Of a stretch of DNA of 64,000 nucleotides, positions 35,937 through 44,481 are shown piece by piece. The notes beneath the pieces are model-generated. The model did not search any database. It saw nothing but the letters and a program-made list of their open reading frames with translations, and was not told the DNA's origin. Origin of the DNA: Bacteroidales bacterium (GTDB taxonomy: Bacteria > Bacteroidota > Bacteroidia > Bacteroidales > UBA1402); assembly GCA_017380635.1 (NCBI GenBank), contig JAFODP010000002.1, positions 62,001-126,000 of the forward strand, written 5' to 3'. The translations under genes and the position numbers were made by a program. The first letter of the stretch is position 1. Each line of letters begins with the position of its first letter.

Positions 35937-36123
35937 GATTTCATAAGGGTTCTAATCCAAGCGAGGATAGTTGTTAAAAAGTTAGTAGTTAAGTTGTTAG
36001 GTAAAGATTGTAAAGTGTTAGTTCTTGCTTGTCTTTATGAAATCTAATTGAAATACATTTTTCTCAATATATTTCCAAACGTGAAGATAGTGGCAAATTT
36101 TTGCCTTATCTTTACGCTTTTTT
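35937..36123 (+). ncRNA. Candidate structured small RNA or attenuator leader, about 187 nt
   Basis: The 389 bp between the GH141-like gene and the deaminase hold no supported ORF. A transcript from the promoter at 35901 would begin with an arm (35937-35948) that pairs over 12 positions with 36033-36044. A second arm, 35958-35967, pairs with 36022-36031 over 10 positions (some G-U). They enclose a 54-nt loop (35968-36021) with no C at all and three GTTAG copies. A terminator hairpin follows (36080-36116) with TTTTTT. This fits a discrete small RNA, or a leader regulating the deaminase gene. I cannot assign it to 6S, SRP, tmRNA or a known riboswitch class by eye. Confidence 0.6.
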
Positions 36124-36184
36124 ATTTTATGGATATTCCTTCTGAGGGAATCCAATCATATATCGTTTTTAAAAATCAGTGATT

Positions 36185-37453
36185 ATGTCTAAGATACTTT
36201 TGCACAATATCTGGCATCAGGATGGCGCTTATGATATACAGATAGAAAATAATCGTTTCGTTGCCATTACGAAAACCAAAGCCTTGTCCGAATGGAACTT
36301 GGCTGATGATATCCAGGTGGTGGATGCCAGCGGAAAAGCTATTTTGCCGGCATTTTACAATGGTCATACGCATGCAGCGATGAGTCTTTTGCGCGCGTAC
36401 GCCGATGATATGCCTTTGGCAACCTGGCTCAATGAGCATATTTGGCCGGCCGAAGCCAAGATGACCGCCGAAGATATGTATCATGGCGTGAAGCTTTCCA
36501 TTCTGGAAATGATAAAAAGCGGAACGGTTTTCTTCAACGATATGTATTTTGCCTGGGAGCGTTGTGCGGAGGCTGTCGAAGAGATGGGTTTGAGAGCGCT
36601 GGTGGCCGATTCTTTTATCGATAGGGGAGATGAGGCGTATGCCAATGCTTTTTTGGCGCGTTTCAAAGCCCAGCAATCCTTGAATACCGATAAGCTGCGT
36701 TTTGCCATTGCGCCTCATGCTATGTATACGGTGGGTGGCGATATGTTGCGCCGTTGTGCCGAGGCTGCCTGCGAAGCAGATCAATTCTTGCATATTCATT
36801 TGGCTGAAACTCAGCAGGAAATGGACGATAGTCTGGCGAAATACGGCATGACTCCCACGGAATATTTGCATTCATTGGGCGTTTTAGGTCCGAAAACCAT
36901 CGTGGCGCATGCTATCTATCTGACGGATAATGATATGGATATTTTGAAGGAAACGCAGACGGTCTTGGTGCACAATCCATGTTCCAATATGAAGCTGGCT
37001 TCGGGAATATTTCCGTCTAAAGCGGTGAGCGACAAAGGTTTGAGAGTGATTTTGGGTACCGATGGATCTTCATCCAACAACAATTTGGATATGCGCGAAG
37101 AAATGAAATTTGCTGCTTTGATGGCCAAGTTGCGTTATGGTGCCGAGGCTTTGCCTGCCACGCAAGTCTTGCAATGGGCTACGGCCGATGCTGCTGCGGC
37201 TTTCGGAATAGATGCCGGTGTTATCGCCGAAGGAAAATTGGCCGATGCGGTGATTGTCAATCTGAAGCACGAGCGTATGACGCCTTCGTTCAATCTTACT
37301 TCCAACTGGGTATATTCTGCCGACAGTTCGGTGATTGATAGTGTTTTGTGTGATGGTCGTTTTCTGATGCGCCATGGACGTGTGCCCAACGAAGACCAAA
37401 TTCGTGAAAATGCCGAGCGTTGCGCTTTCGATTTGTTGAAACGTGTGAAATAA
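36185..37453 (+). CDS. mtaD: 5-methylthioadenosine / S-adenosylhomocysteine deaminase-family amidohydrolase
   Basis: A 422-residue cytoplasmic metal-dependent amidohydrolase. Landmarks are NGHTHAAMSLLRAYADD (metal H61 and H63), FLHIHLAETQQE, IVAHAIYL and GTDGSSSNNNLDM, which carries the metal Asp. The family deaminates SAH, MTA or related adenosines in S-adenosylmethionine recycling. ATG 36185 is preferred over an in-frame GTG at 36179. A small hairpin (36131-36153) and the structured element at 35937-36123 lie upstream, and I see no consensus promoter between that terminator and the gene, so leader control is possible. Guanine or another amine deaminase is the main alternative. Confidence 0.85.
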   Translation: MSKILLHNIWHQDGAYDIQIENNRFVAITKTKALSEWNLADDIQVVDASGKAILPAFYNGHTHAAMSLLRAYADDMPLATWLNEHIWPAEAKMTAEDMYHGVKLSILEMIKSGTVFFNDMYFAWERCAEAVEEMGLRALVADSFIDRGDEAYANAFLARFKAQQSLNTDKLRFAIAPHAMYTVGGDMLRRCAEAACEADQFLHIHLAETQQEMDDSLAKYGMTPTEYLHSLGVLGPKTIVAHAIYLTDNDMDILKETQTVLVHNPCSNMKLASGIFPSKAVSDKGLRVILGTDGSSSNNNLDMREEMKFAALMAKLRYGAEALPATQVLQWATADAAAAFGIDAGVIAEGKLADAVIVNLKHERMTPSFNLTSNWVYSADSSVIDSVLCDGRFLMRHGRVPNEDQIRENAERCAFDLLKRVK

Positions 37454-37463
37454 GTTACTTTTG
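37432..37463 (+). promoter_or_regulatory. Promoter of the aminotransferase gene
   Basis: TTTG (37432-37435), a 20-bp spacer and TACTTTTG (37456-37463). The -33 box lies inside the end of the deaminase gene, and the aminotransferase starts 30 bp after the -7 box. Confidence 0.75.
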
Positions 37464-37493
37464 TCGTTTGCTAACTGAAAAATACAGATAATT

Positions 37494-38693
37494 ATGCCAA
37501 TGCCTTCACATCGTGGCTGGATAATGCCCGAATCGCCTATTCGTAAATTGGTTCCTTTGGCTCGTCAAGCAGAAGCCAGAGGCTTGAAAATATATCATTT
37601 GAACATCGGTCAGCCGGATATCAAAACCCCGCAAGTGGGCTTGGATGCGCTGAAACATATCGACCGCAGCATTCTGGAATATACGCAGAGCGAAGGCTTG
37701 CTGAGTTTGCGTCAGAAGTTGGCGGCCTATTACAATCGTTTCGGAATTGAGGTAGATCCTTCGGAAATTATTGTCACCACCGGTGGTTCGGAAGCGGTGT
37801 TGTTTGCTTTTATGGCTTGTCTCGATCCTGGCGATGAGATTATTGTGCCGGAACCTGCTTACGCCAACTATACGGCTTTTGCTATTTCCGGAGGTGCGAT
37901 TATTCGTCCTTTGTTGTGTTCTGTCGACAATGATTTTGCCTTGCCTTCTTTCGATGAATTTGAAAAGATGATCACCAAGCGTACGCGTGCCATTCTGCTG
38001 TGTAATCCCAACAATCCCACGGGACATATCTATACGGCCGAAGAAATGGAGCACATTCGTCAGTTGGTGAAAAAATACGACCTGTATCTGTTTTCGGACG
38101 AAGTGTATCGCGAGTTCTGTTATTCCGATACGCCGCATATTTCGGCCATGCAATTGGAAGGTATCGAAGATAATGTGATACTTATCGACTCTGTGTCAAA
38201 ACGTTATAGCGAATGCGGTATCCGTATCGGGGCTTTGATTACCAAGAACAAACAAGTGCGCAAGGATGTGATGAAGTTTTGTCAGGCGCGTCTTTGTCCG
38301 CCGCTTATCGGGCAGATTGTGGCCGAAGCCTCGATGGATGTTTCCGAAGAATATATGCAGTCGGTTTACGATGAATATTTGGAACGTCGCAATTATATGA
38401 TCAAGGCCATCAACGAGATCCCCGGTTGTTATTCGCCCATGCCAATGGGGGCTTTTTATACGGTGGCTCGTTTGCCCATTGATGATGCCGATAAGTTTTG
38501 CGCCTGGTTGCTGGAATCGTTTGAATATCAAGGAAAAACTTTGATGATTGCGCCCGCGTCCGGTTTCTATTCTGCCAATAGTATGGGTCGTAACGAAGTG
38601 CGTATGGCTTATGTGATGAATCTGGAAGATTTGTCTGTGGCGATGGATCTTTTGCGTCGTGCTTTGGAAATCTATCCCGGTAGAACTATGTAA
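37494..38693 (+). CDS. Class I PLP-dependent aminotransferase (AspC-like)
   Basis: A 399-residue fold-type I aminotransferase. NPNNPTG is at 171-177, the PLP-binding Asp is D202 (FSDEVY), the Schiff-base Lys is K236 (DSVSKRYSECG) and the carboxylate-binding Arg is R244 (GIRIG) or the C-terminal R in NEVRMAY. The length is normal. It is probably an aspartate or broad-range amino-acid aminotransferase in the cytoplasm. It has its own promoter and is followed after 17 bp by the permease gene, without an obvious functional link. Confidence 0.88.
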   Translation: MPMPSHRGWIMPESPIRKLVPLARQAEARGLKIYHLNIGQPDIKTPQVGLDALKHIDRSILEYTQSEGLLSLRQKLAAYYNRFGIEVDPSEIIVTTGGSEAVLFAFMACLDPGDEIIVPEPAYANYTAFAISGGAIIRPLLCSVDNDFALPSFDEFEKMITKRTRAILLCNPNNPTGHIYTAEEMEHIRQLVKKYDLYLFSDEVYREFCYSDTPHISAMQLEGIEDNVILIDSVSKRYSECGIRIGALITKNKQVRKDVMKFCQARLCPPLIGQIVAEASMDVSEEYMQSVYDEYLERRNYMIKAINEIPGCYSPMPMGAFYTVARLPIDDADKFCAWLLESFEYQGKTLMIAPASGFYSANSMGRNEVRMAYVMNLEDLSVAMDLLRRALEIYPGRTM

Positions 38694-38710
38694 TTGTCTC
38701 TGTATCAGGG

Positions 38711-39961
38711 ATGGCATCTTTCGAATATCATATTGCTCGCCGTTTGTTCTTTGAGCCGCAACAAGACAAACAAGTGTCGCGTCCGGCAGTGCGTATCGCG
38801 CTGATTGGTATGGCGGTCGGTTTGGCGGTGATGATTGCTTCCGTGTGTATCGTCATCGGGTTCAAACATCAGGTGGAAGCCAATGTGATGGGCTTGAGTT
38901 CTCATATTCAGGTGACGAACTATCATTCCAATTATTCTTACGAAATGGTGCCCATCGAGCGCCCTGATACTTTGCCATCGCTCTTGCAAGATATTCCCAA
39001 TATTCGTCATATTCAGCGATATACCACCAAAACGGGTATGCTGAAAACCCAAGACGAAGTGCAGGCGATGATATTCAAAGGCGTGGCCGACGATTTCGAC
39101 TGGAGTTTTTTGCAAGACAAGATAGTGGCCGGAGAAATCCCTGATTATCAAGCTGGAACACCTTCTAATGAGGTGCTGATTTCGCAATATACGGCCAATC
39201 TGCTCCGTTTGTCGCTCGGCGATGATTTTTATGCTTATTTTACCAGAGATGAACAGATTCTGGCGCGAAAATGGAAAGTGGCTGCCGTTTTCGATACGCA
39301 TTTTTCGGAGTTCGACCGACATTTTCTTTTGCTCGACAATCGTCAGTTGGCGCGATTGAACGGTTGGCAGTCTCATCAGGCGGGCGGTTTGGAAATCTTT
39401 GTGGATGATATTCGCGATATTGTCGATACCGATGTGGCGGTGTACAATCGTCTGTTTGCTTTCGGTTCGGAACAGCAGTTGGCTTATTACACGCAGTCGG
39501 TCTACGATTTGAATCCGCAGATTTTCGGTTGGCTCGATTTGCTGGATATGAATGTTTGGCTCATTTTGGCCTTGATGATTTTTGTGTCGGGTTTCAATAT
39601 GATTTCCAGTCTGTTGATTCTTATTTTGGAACGCACCAATCTGATAGGCATGCTTAAAGCAATGGGAGCCAACAATCTGTCTTTGCGCAAGGTCTTTCTT
39701 TGGCTTTCTACTATGCTGACGCTGCGCGGAATGTTTTGGGGAAATGTTATCGGTTTGGGGCTGTGCGCTTTGCAATATTTCTTCCATCTGATACCGCTCG
39801 ATGCGGCAGTGTATTACGTGTCCAGTGTGCCTGTGGAATTCAATTTCTTTCTCATTATTCTGCTCAATCTTGGGGTAGCTTTCGCTTCTTTCCTGATGAT
39901 GTTGCTGCCCTCTGGGCTGGTGAGTCGTATCGCGCCGGTGAAGGCGATTCGCTTCGATTGA
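38711..39961 (+). CDS. LolC/LolE-like ABC transporter permease
   Basis: A 416-residue FtsX/MacB-type permease with one N-terminal membrane helix (about 28-48), a large periplasmic domain (about 50-265) and three C-terminal helices. The start FEYHIARRLFF and the C-terminal LGMLKAMGAN-type block (LIGMLKAMGANNLSLRKVFL) are typical of the lipoprotein-releasing LolCE family. The ATPase partner LolD is not in the window, so it must be encoded elsewhere. It would move lipoproteins out of the inner membrane. It follows the aminotransferase by 17 bp. Confidence 0.87.
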   Translation: MASFEYHIARRLFFEPQQDKQVSRPAVRIALIGMAVGLAVMIASVCIVIGFKHQVEANVMGLSSHIQVTNYHSNYSYEMVPIERPDTLPSLLQDIPNIRHIQRYTTKTGMLKTQDEVQAMIFKGVADDFDWSFLQDKIVAGEIPDYQAGTPSNEVLISQYTANLLRLSLGDDFYAYFTRDEQILARKWKVAAVFDTHFSEFDRHFLLLDNRQLARLNGWQSHQAGGLEIFVDDIRDIVDTDVAVYNRLFAFGSEQQLAYYTQSVYDLNPQIFGWLDLLDMNVWLILALMIFVSGFNMISSLLILILERTNLIGMLKAMGANNLSLRKVFLWLSTMLTLRGMFWGNVIGLGLCALQYFFHLIPLDAAVYYVSSVPVEFNFFLIILLNLGVAFASFLMMLLPSGLVSRIAPVKAIRFD

Positions 39962-40010
39962 TTTTTTTAGAATTTTTAGCAGAAAACTTCGCTTTTTTAG
40001 TGGCTTTTCT

Positions 40011-40018
40011 TATCTTTG
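40011..40018 (+). promoter_or_regulatory. -7 box for the GH51-rhaB-rhaA operon
   Basis: TATCTTTG is an exact -7 element 57 bp before the GH51 start. The -33 position is T-rich (about 39992-39998) but not a clean TTTG. Confidence 0.55.
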
Positions 40019-40075
40019 TCTCTCGTGTCCGTCAAGGATGCGGGCAGAAGTTTCATTGCGTAAAATCAAACGGTT

Positions 40076-41629
40076 ATGAAAAAGCTTTGGATTTGTGTTT
40101 TGGCAACAATGTCTTTGGCTTTGTCGCTTTCGGCAGCCGAAAAAGCTACGTTGGTAGTGAAGGGAAATCTGGCAGAATACGAAATTTCCCGTCATATTTA
40201 TGGTCATTTCGCGGAACATCTTGGTCATTGTATTTATGGTGGCATTTGGGTGGGTCCCGAGTCGTCCATTCCCAATACCGATGGCTATCGCAATGATATT
40301 GTGGCTGCTTTGAAAGAAATTCAGATTCCAAATCTCCGTTGGCCGGGTGGTTGTTTTGCCGATGAATATCATTGGCGCGATGGTATCGGTCCGCGCGAAA
40401 GTCGTCCGAAAATGGTAAATACGCATTGGGGCGGCGTGGTGGAAGACAATTCCTTTGGTACGCACGAATTTCTCAATTTCTGTGAATTGCTTGGAACCGA
40501 ACCTTACATCTGCGGCAATTTGGGTAGCGGCACCGTGGAAGAAATGTCTAAATGGGTGGAATACATCACTTTCGATGGCGAATCGCCTATGGCTAATCTG
40601 CGTAAGGAAAATGGTCGTGAAAAACCTTGGTCGGTGAAATTCTGGGGCGTAGGTAACGAAAACTGGGGCTGCGGCGGCAATATGACGGCTCAGTTCTACA
40701 GCGATCAATACCGTCGATATGCTACCTATTGTCGAAATTATGGCGACAATCGTCTGATGAAAATTGCCGGCGGACCTAATGGCGGCGATGTCAATTGGAC
40801 GGAAACTTTGATGAAGAACATTGGTACGGGTCGCATGTGGGGATTGTCGATGCATTATTACACGGTGCCCAAGGGTTGGGGTCCCGGCGGTAAAGGTTCT
40901 GCCACCGATTTCGACGAAGAAGAATATATGATTACCATGCAGAAAAGTCTGCAAATGGACGAATTGATTCGTCGTCATACCGAAGTGATGGATATGTACG
41001 ATCCCAAGAAAAAAGTGGCGCTTTGCGTGGACGAATGGGGCGCTTGGTACGATGTGGAGCCTGGTACGAATCCTGGTTTCTTGTATCAGCAGAATACCTT
41101 GCGCGATGCTTTGCTTTGTGCTTCTATCCTGAATATTTTCCATCATCATTGCGATCGCGTGCGCATGGCCAATATTGCCCAGATGGTGAATGTGTTGCAA
41201 GCGATTATCCTGACCAAAGACGATCAGATGGTGCTGACGCCCACTTATCATGTGTACAATATGTACAAAGTGCATCAGGATGCCAAGATGATTCCGGTGG
41301 AATTGCTGGTGCCTCAATATACTTGCGGTACGCGTTCTGTTCCCGCAGTGAATGCAAGTGCTTCTATCGACAAGGATGGTGTGACACATATTTCTCTGGT
41401 GAATATCGATCCTCATAACGAGGTGGAAATTTCTTGTCGTCTCGATGACGTGAAGGCGGATCAAGCCTCTGCCAACATCCTGACGGCCGATGCTTTGAAT
41501 GTCTGCAATACTTTTGAAGCTCCCCAAAACATCGTGCTGAAGCCTTTCAAGCAGGTTAAACTGAAAAAAGACGGCACCTTGATCCTGACTATGCCTGCCA
41601 AATCTGTGATTACTGTAACATTGAAATAA
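40076..41629 (+). CDS. GH51 alpha-L-arabinofuranosidase, exported
   Basis: A 517-residue GH51 enzyme with catalytic acid/base E195 (GVGNENWG) and nucleophile E320 (CVDEWGAW). Early family motifs include [19 protein letters not shown] and [15 protein letters not shown]. Unlike many cytoplasmic GH51 enzymes it has a signal peptide ([17 protein letters not shown], then AEKA), so it probably acts in the periplasm on arabino-oligosaccharides from pectin side chains. It is 8 bp upstream of rhaB and so shares a transcript with L-rhamnose catabolism, a sensible combination for rhamnogalacturonan use. Confidence 0.93.
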   Translation: MKKLWICVLATMSLALSLSAAEKATLVVKGNLAEYEISRHIYGHFAEHLGHCIYGGIWVGPESSIPNTDGYRNDIVAALKEIQIPNLRWPGGCFADEYHWRDGIGPRESRPKMVNTHWGGVVEDNSFGTHEFLNFCELLGTEPYICGNLGSGTVEEMSKWVEYITFDGESPMANLRKENGREKPWSVKFWGVGNENWGCGGNMTAQFYSDQYRRYATYCRNYGDNRLMKIAGGPNGGDVNWTETLMKNIGTGRMWGLSMHYYTVPKGWGPGGKGSATDFDEEEYMITMQKSLQMDELIRRHTEVMDMYDPKKKVALCVDEWGAWYDVEPGTNPGFLYQQNTLRDALLCASILNIFHHHCDRVRMANIAQMVNVLQAIILTKDDQMVLTPTYHVYNMYKVHQDAKMIPVELLVPQYTCGTRSVPAVNASASIDKDGVTHISLVNIDPHNEVEISCRLDDVKADQASANILTADALNVCNTFEAPQNIVLKPFKQVKLKKDGTLILTMPAKSVITVTLK

Positions 41630-41637
41630 TAGCTATA

Positions 41638-43122
41638 ATGGAAAAACTTCATCATTTTTTAGCCTTCGACTTGGGTGCGACCAGTGGTCGTTCAATTTTG
41701 GCTACCGTAGGTGGCGATAAGTTGGAAATGAAGGAACTTACCCGTTTTCCCAATGTGCTTCTGCCACTTGATGGAAAATTTTATTGGAATATTTACGGTT
41801 TGTACGAAGCCTTGCGCGCCGGTTTGTTTGCCGCTGCCAAAGAAGGCGTTAAAATAGATTCTATCGGTATTGATACTTGGGGAGTCGATTTTGTCTATGT
41901 GGGCAAAGACGGCTCTTTCTTGGGTTGTCCCAGAGCTTACCGCGATCCTTATACCGAAGGTGCTCCCGAAAAATTCTTCCAAATTGTTCCCCGTAAGGAA
42001 GTATACGATGCTACCGGTATTCAGATTATGAATTTCAATAGCTTGTATCAACTTTTTACGGCTAAGAATGAAGGAAGTTCTGCCTTGGAAGCCGCCGATA
42101 AAATCCTTTTCATGCCGGACGCTTTGTCTTATATGCTTACCGGCAAACAAGTTTGCGAATACACCATTGCTTCTACTTCTCAGATGTTGAATCCCAAGAC
42201 CAAGCAGTTTGAACAGAAATTGCTGGATGCTGCCGGTGTTAAATCGTCTCTCTTGCCCGACATTATTGTGCCCGGTACGGTTATCGGTACGCTCACCGAT
42301 GCTTTGGCCGAAGAAACCGGTTTGGGTAAAGTGCCCGTGGTGGCAGTGGCCGGTCACGACACCGCTTCGGCCGTCGCTGCCGTTCCGGCCGAAGGCGAAG
42401 GTTTCGCCTATCTGAGTTCGGGAACCTGGTCGTTGATGGGTATCGAAGTGAAAGATCCTATTATCACCGAAGATTCTTTCAGCATGAACTTTACCAACGA
42501 AGGTGGGGTAGAAGGCACCACGCGTTTCTTGAAGAATATCACCGGTATGTGGTTGTTGGAACAATGCCGCAAGGAATGGAAGAAAAAACAGAATGTGTCT
42601 TATTCATATCCCGTTATCGAACAATTGGGAACCTCGGCCGATGCCTTCCGCTCTTTGGTAGATCCCGACGATCCTTGCTTTGCCAATCCGCCCAGCATGA
42701 CCCAGGCTATCGAAGATTATTGCAAGAAAACCGGTCAGCCGGTGCCTATGAATCATGCTCAATTCATTCGTTGTATTTACGACAGTTTGGCCTTGAAGTA
42801 CAAATGCGTATTGAATAATCTGCAGAATGTGGCTCCTTTCAAGATTGAAAAATTGCATATCATCGGTGGTGGTGCTGTGAATAAATTGATGAGTCAACTT
42901 ACGGCCAATGCGGTGGGTATTCCTGTGGTTTGCGGTCCGGGTGAAGCTACTGCCATCGGTAATGTGATGATGCAGGCCAAGGCTGTCGGCGTAGTGAATT
43001 CATTGCCCGAAATGCGTCAGTTGATTGCCAAGTCTATCCAAACCAATATCTATCTTCCCGAAGATCAGACGGCTTGGGAATTGGCTTATCGTCGTTATTG
43101 TCAAATCATTGAACAAAAATAA
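41638..43122 (+). CDS. rhaB: Rhamnulokinase
   Basis: A 494-residue FGGY-family kinase that phosphorylates L-rhamnulose at O1. RhaB features are AFDLGATSGRS at the N-terminus, SIGIDTWGVDFV, the PDALSYMLTGK block, GHDTASAVAAVP, LSSGTWSLMGIE and the C-terminal IIGGGAVNKLMSQLTA ADP-binding region. Length is normal. The gene is between the GH51 gene (8 bp) and rhaA (19 bp). Cytoplasmic; feeds rhamnulose 1-phosphate to an aldolase encoded outside the window. Confidence 0.95.
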   Translation: MEKLHHFLAFDLGATSGRSILATVGGDKLEMKELTRFPNVLLPLDGKFYWNIYGLYEALRAGLFAAAKEGVKIDSIGIDTWGVDFVYVGKDGSFLGCPRAYRDPYTEGAPEKFFQIVPRKEVYDATGIQIMNFNSLYQLFTAKNEGSSALEAADKILFMPDALSYMLTGKQVCEYTIASTSQMLNPKTKQFEQKLLDAAGVKSSLLPDIIVPGTVIGTLTDALAEETGLGKVPVVAVAGHDTASAVAAVPAEGEGFAYLSSGTWSLMGIEVKDPIITEDSFSMNFTNEGGVEGTTRFLKNITGMWLLEQCRKEWKKKQNVSYSYPVIEQLGTSADAFRSLVDPDDPCFANPPSMTQAIEDYCKKTGQPVPMNHAQFIRCIYDSLALKYKCVLNNLQNVAPFKIEKLHIIGGGAVNKLMSQLTANAVGIPVVCGPGEATAIGNVMMQAKAVGVVNSLPEMRQLIAKSIQTNIYLPEDQTAWELAYRRYCQIIEQK

Positions 43123-43141
43123 AAACTTAACATTAACTTTT

Positions 43142-44395
43142 ATGGTAAACGAATCTTTGGTTCTGAAAGCATACGAAGTTGCTAAGGAACGTTACGCTGC
43201 TTATGGCGTTGATACCGACAAGGTATTGGAACAATTGCAGAATTTTCATCTCTCTATGCATTGTTGGCAAGCCGACGATGTGAATGGTTTCGAAGTACAA
43301 GCCGGCGATTTGTCAGGTGGTATTCAGTCTACCGGTAATTATCCCGGCAAGGCTCGCAATATCGATGAATTGCGTGCTGATATTCTGAAAGCCAAGTCTT
43401 TGATTCCCGGTAACCATCGTTTGAATCTGCACGAAATCTATGGCGATTTCCAAGGTCAGGTGGTAGATCGTGATGAAGTGGAACTCAAACATTTCCAAAG
43501 CTGGATCGATTGGGCTAAGGAAAACGATACAAAATTAGACTTCAACTCATCTTCTTTTGCTCACCCCAAGAGCGGTAGTTTATCTTTGTCTAATCCCGAT
43601 AAGGCTATCCGCGATTTCTGGATTGAACATACCAAGCGTTGTCGTGCTATTTCAGAAGAAATTGGTAAGGCTCAGAACGATCCTTGTATCATGAACCTTT
43701 GGGTACACGATGGTTGCAAAGACAATTCTGTAAATCATTATATTTATCGTGAACACTTGAAGAACTCTTTGGACGAAATTTTCGCTACCAAGTACGATAA
43801 CATGAAAGACTGTATCGAAGGTAAAGTTTTCGGTATTGGTTTGGAAAGTTTCACCGTAGGTTCTCACGATTTCTATACCGCTTATGCTGCCAAGAACAAC
43901 AAGATGCTCACCATCGACACCGGTCACTATCATCCCACCGAAAGTCCTGCCGACAAGGTTTCTGCTGTTTTGCAATTCGTTCCCGAATTGATGTTGCACG
44001 TAAGCCGTCCTGTTCGTTGGGACTCCGACCACGTAACTTTGATGGACGATCCTACTTTGGAATTGTTCTACGAAATTGTACGTGCCGGCGCACTCGACCG
44101 CGTTCACTACGGTCTCGACTTCTTCGATGGCGCTATCAATCGTTTGGGTGCTTACGTTATCGGTAGCCGCGCTGCTCAGAAGTGTATGTTGCGTGCATTG
44201 CTCGAACCCGCTATCATCCGTCAGTACGAATTGGAAGGCAAGGGTTATCAAGTAATGGCATTGTTGGAAGAATGCAAGGCATTGCCTTGGGCTGCTGTTT
44301 ACGATATGTTCTGCTTGAAGAACAATGTTCCCGTAGCTGACGATTTCATCGCTTGCATCGATGCTTACGAAAAAGAAGTGACTTCCAAGAGATAA
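43142..44395 (+). CDS. rhaA: L-rhamnose isomerase
   Basis: A 417-residue metal-dependent TIM-barrel isomerase that converts L-rhamnose to L-rhamnulose. Family blocks are FHLSMHCWQADDVNGFE, NLHEIYGDFQG, WVHDGCKD, IDTGHYHPTE and LLHVSRPVRWDSDHV, the last two carrying metal ligands. ATG 43142 gives the normal N-terminus; sequence upstream in the same frame belongs to rhaB. It is the last gene of the GH51-rhaB-rhaA operon and is closed by the terminator at 44417. Neither rhaD nor a rhamnose transporter is in the window. Confidence 0.96.
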   Translation: MVNESLVLKAYEVAKERYAAYGVDTDKVLEQLQNFHLSMHCWQADDVNGFEVQAGDLSGGIQSTGNYPGKARNIDELRADILKAKSLIPGNHRLNLHEIYGDFQGQVVDRDEVELKHFQSWIDWAKENDTKLDFNSSSFAHPKSGSLSLSNPDKAIRDFWIEHTKRCRAISEEIGKAQNDPCIMNLWVHDGCKDNSVNHYIYREHLKNSLDEIFATKYDNMKDCIEGKVFGIGLESFTVGSHDFYTAYAAKNNKMLTIDTGHYHPTESPADKVSAVLQFVPELMLHVSRPVRWDSDHVTLMDDPTLELFYEIVRAGALDRVHYGLDFFDGAINRLGAYVIGSRAAQKCMLRALLEPAIIRQYELEGKGYQVMALLEECKALPWAAVYDMFCLKNNVPVADDFIACIDAYEKEVTSKR

Positions 44396-44416
44396 TCTCA
44401 GGAGCATATAAAAAAG

Positions 44417-44458
44417 AAGACTGTGTCAGATGTGTTATCTTGGCACAGTCTTTTTTTT
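44417..44458 (+). terminator. Bidirectional terminator between rhaA and topA
   Basis: Arms 44417-44428 and 44441-44452 pair over 12 bp (one G-U) around a 12-nt loop, with a T run on the plus strand and an A run (44411-44415) upstream, so it can serve the convergent topA as well. It carries the shared GTGTCA...TGGCAC core. Confidence 0.9.
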
Positions 44459-44481
44459 GTTGCGTATGTTTGCTTGCAAAC

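Noticed and set aside
35937-36123. 6S RNA, SRP RNA or a SAM/SAH riboswitch
   Set aside because: The length is near that of 6S RNA, but the closing stem covers only about 108 nt and there is no matching central bubble. No SRP tetraloop motif or recognisable riboswitch core was seen. Left as unassigned.
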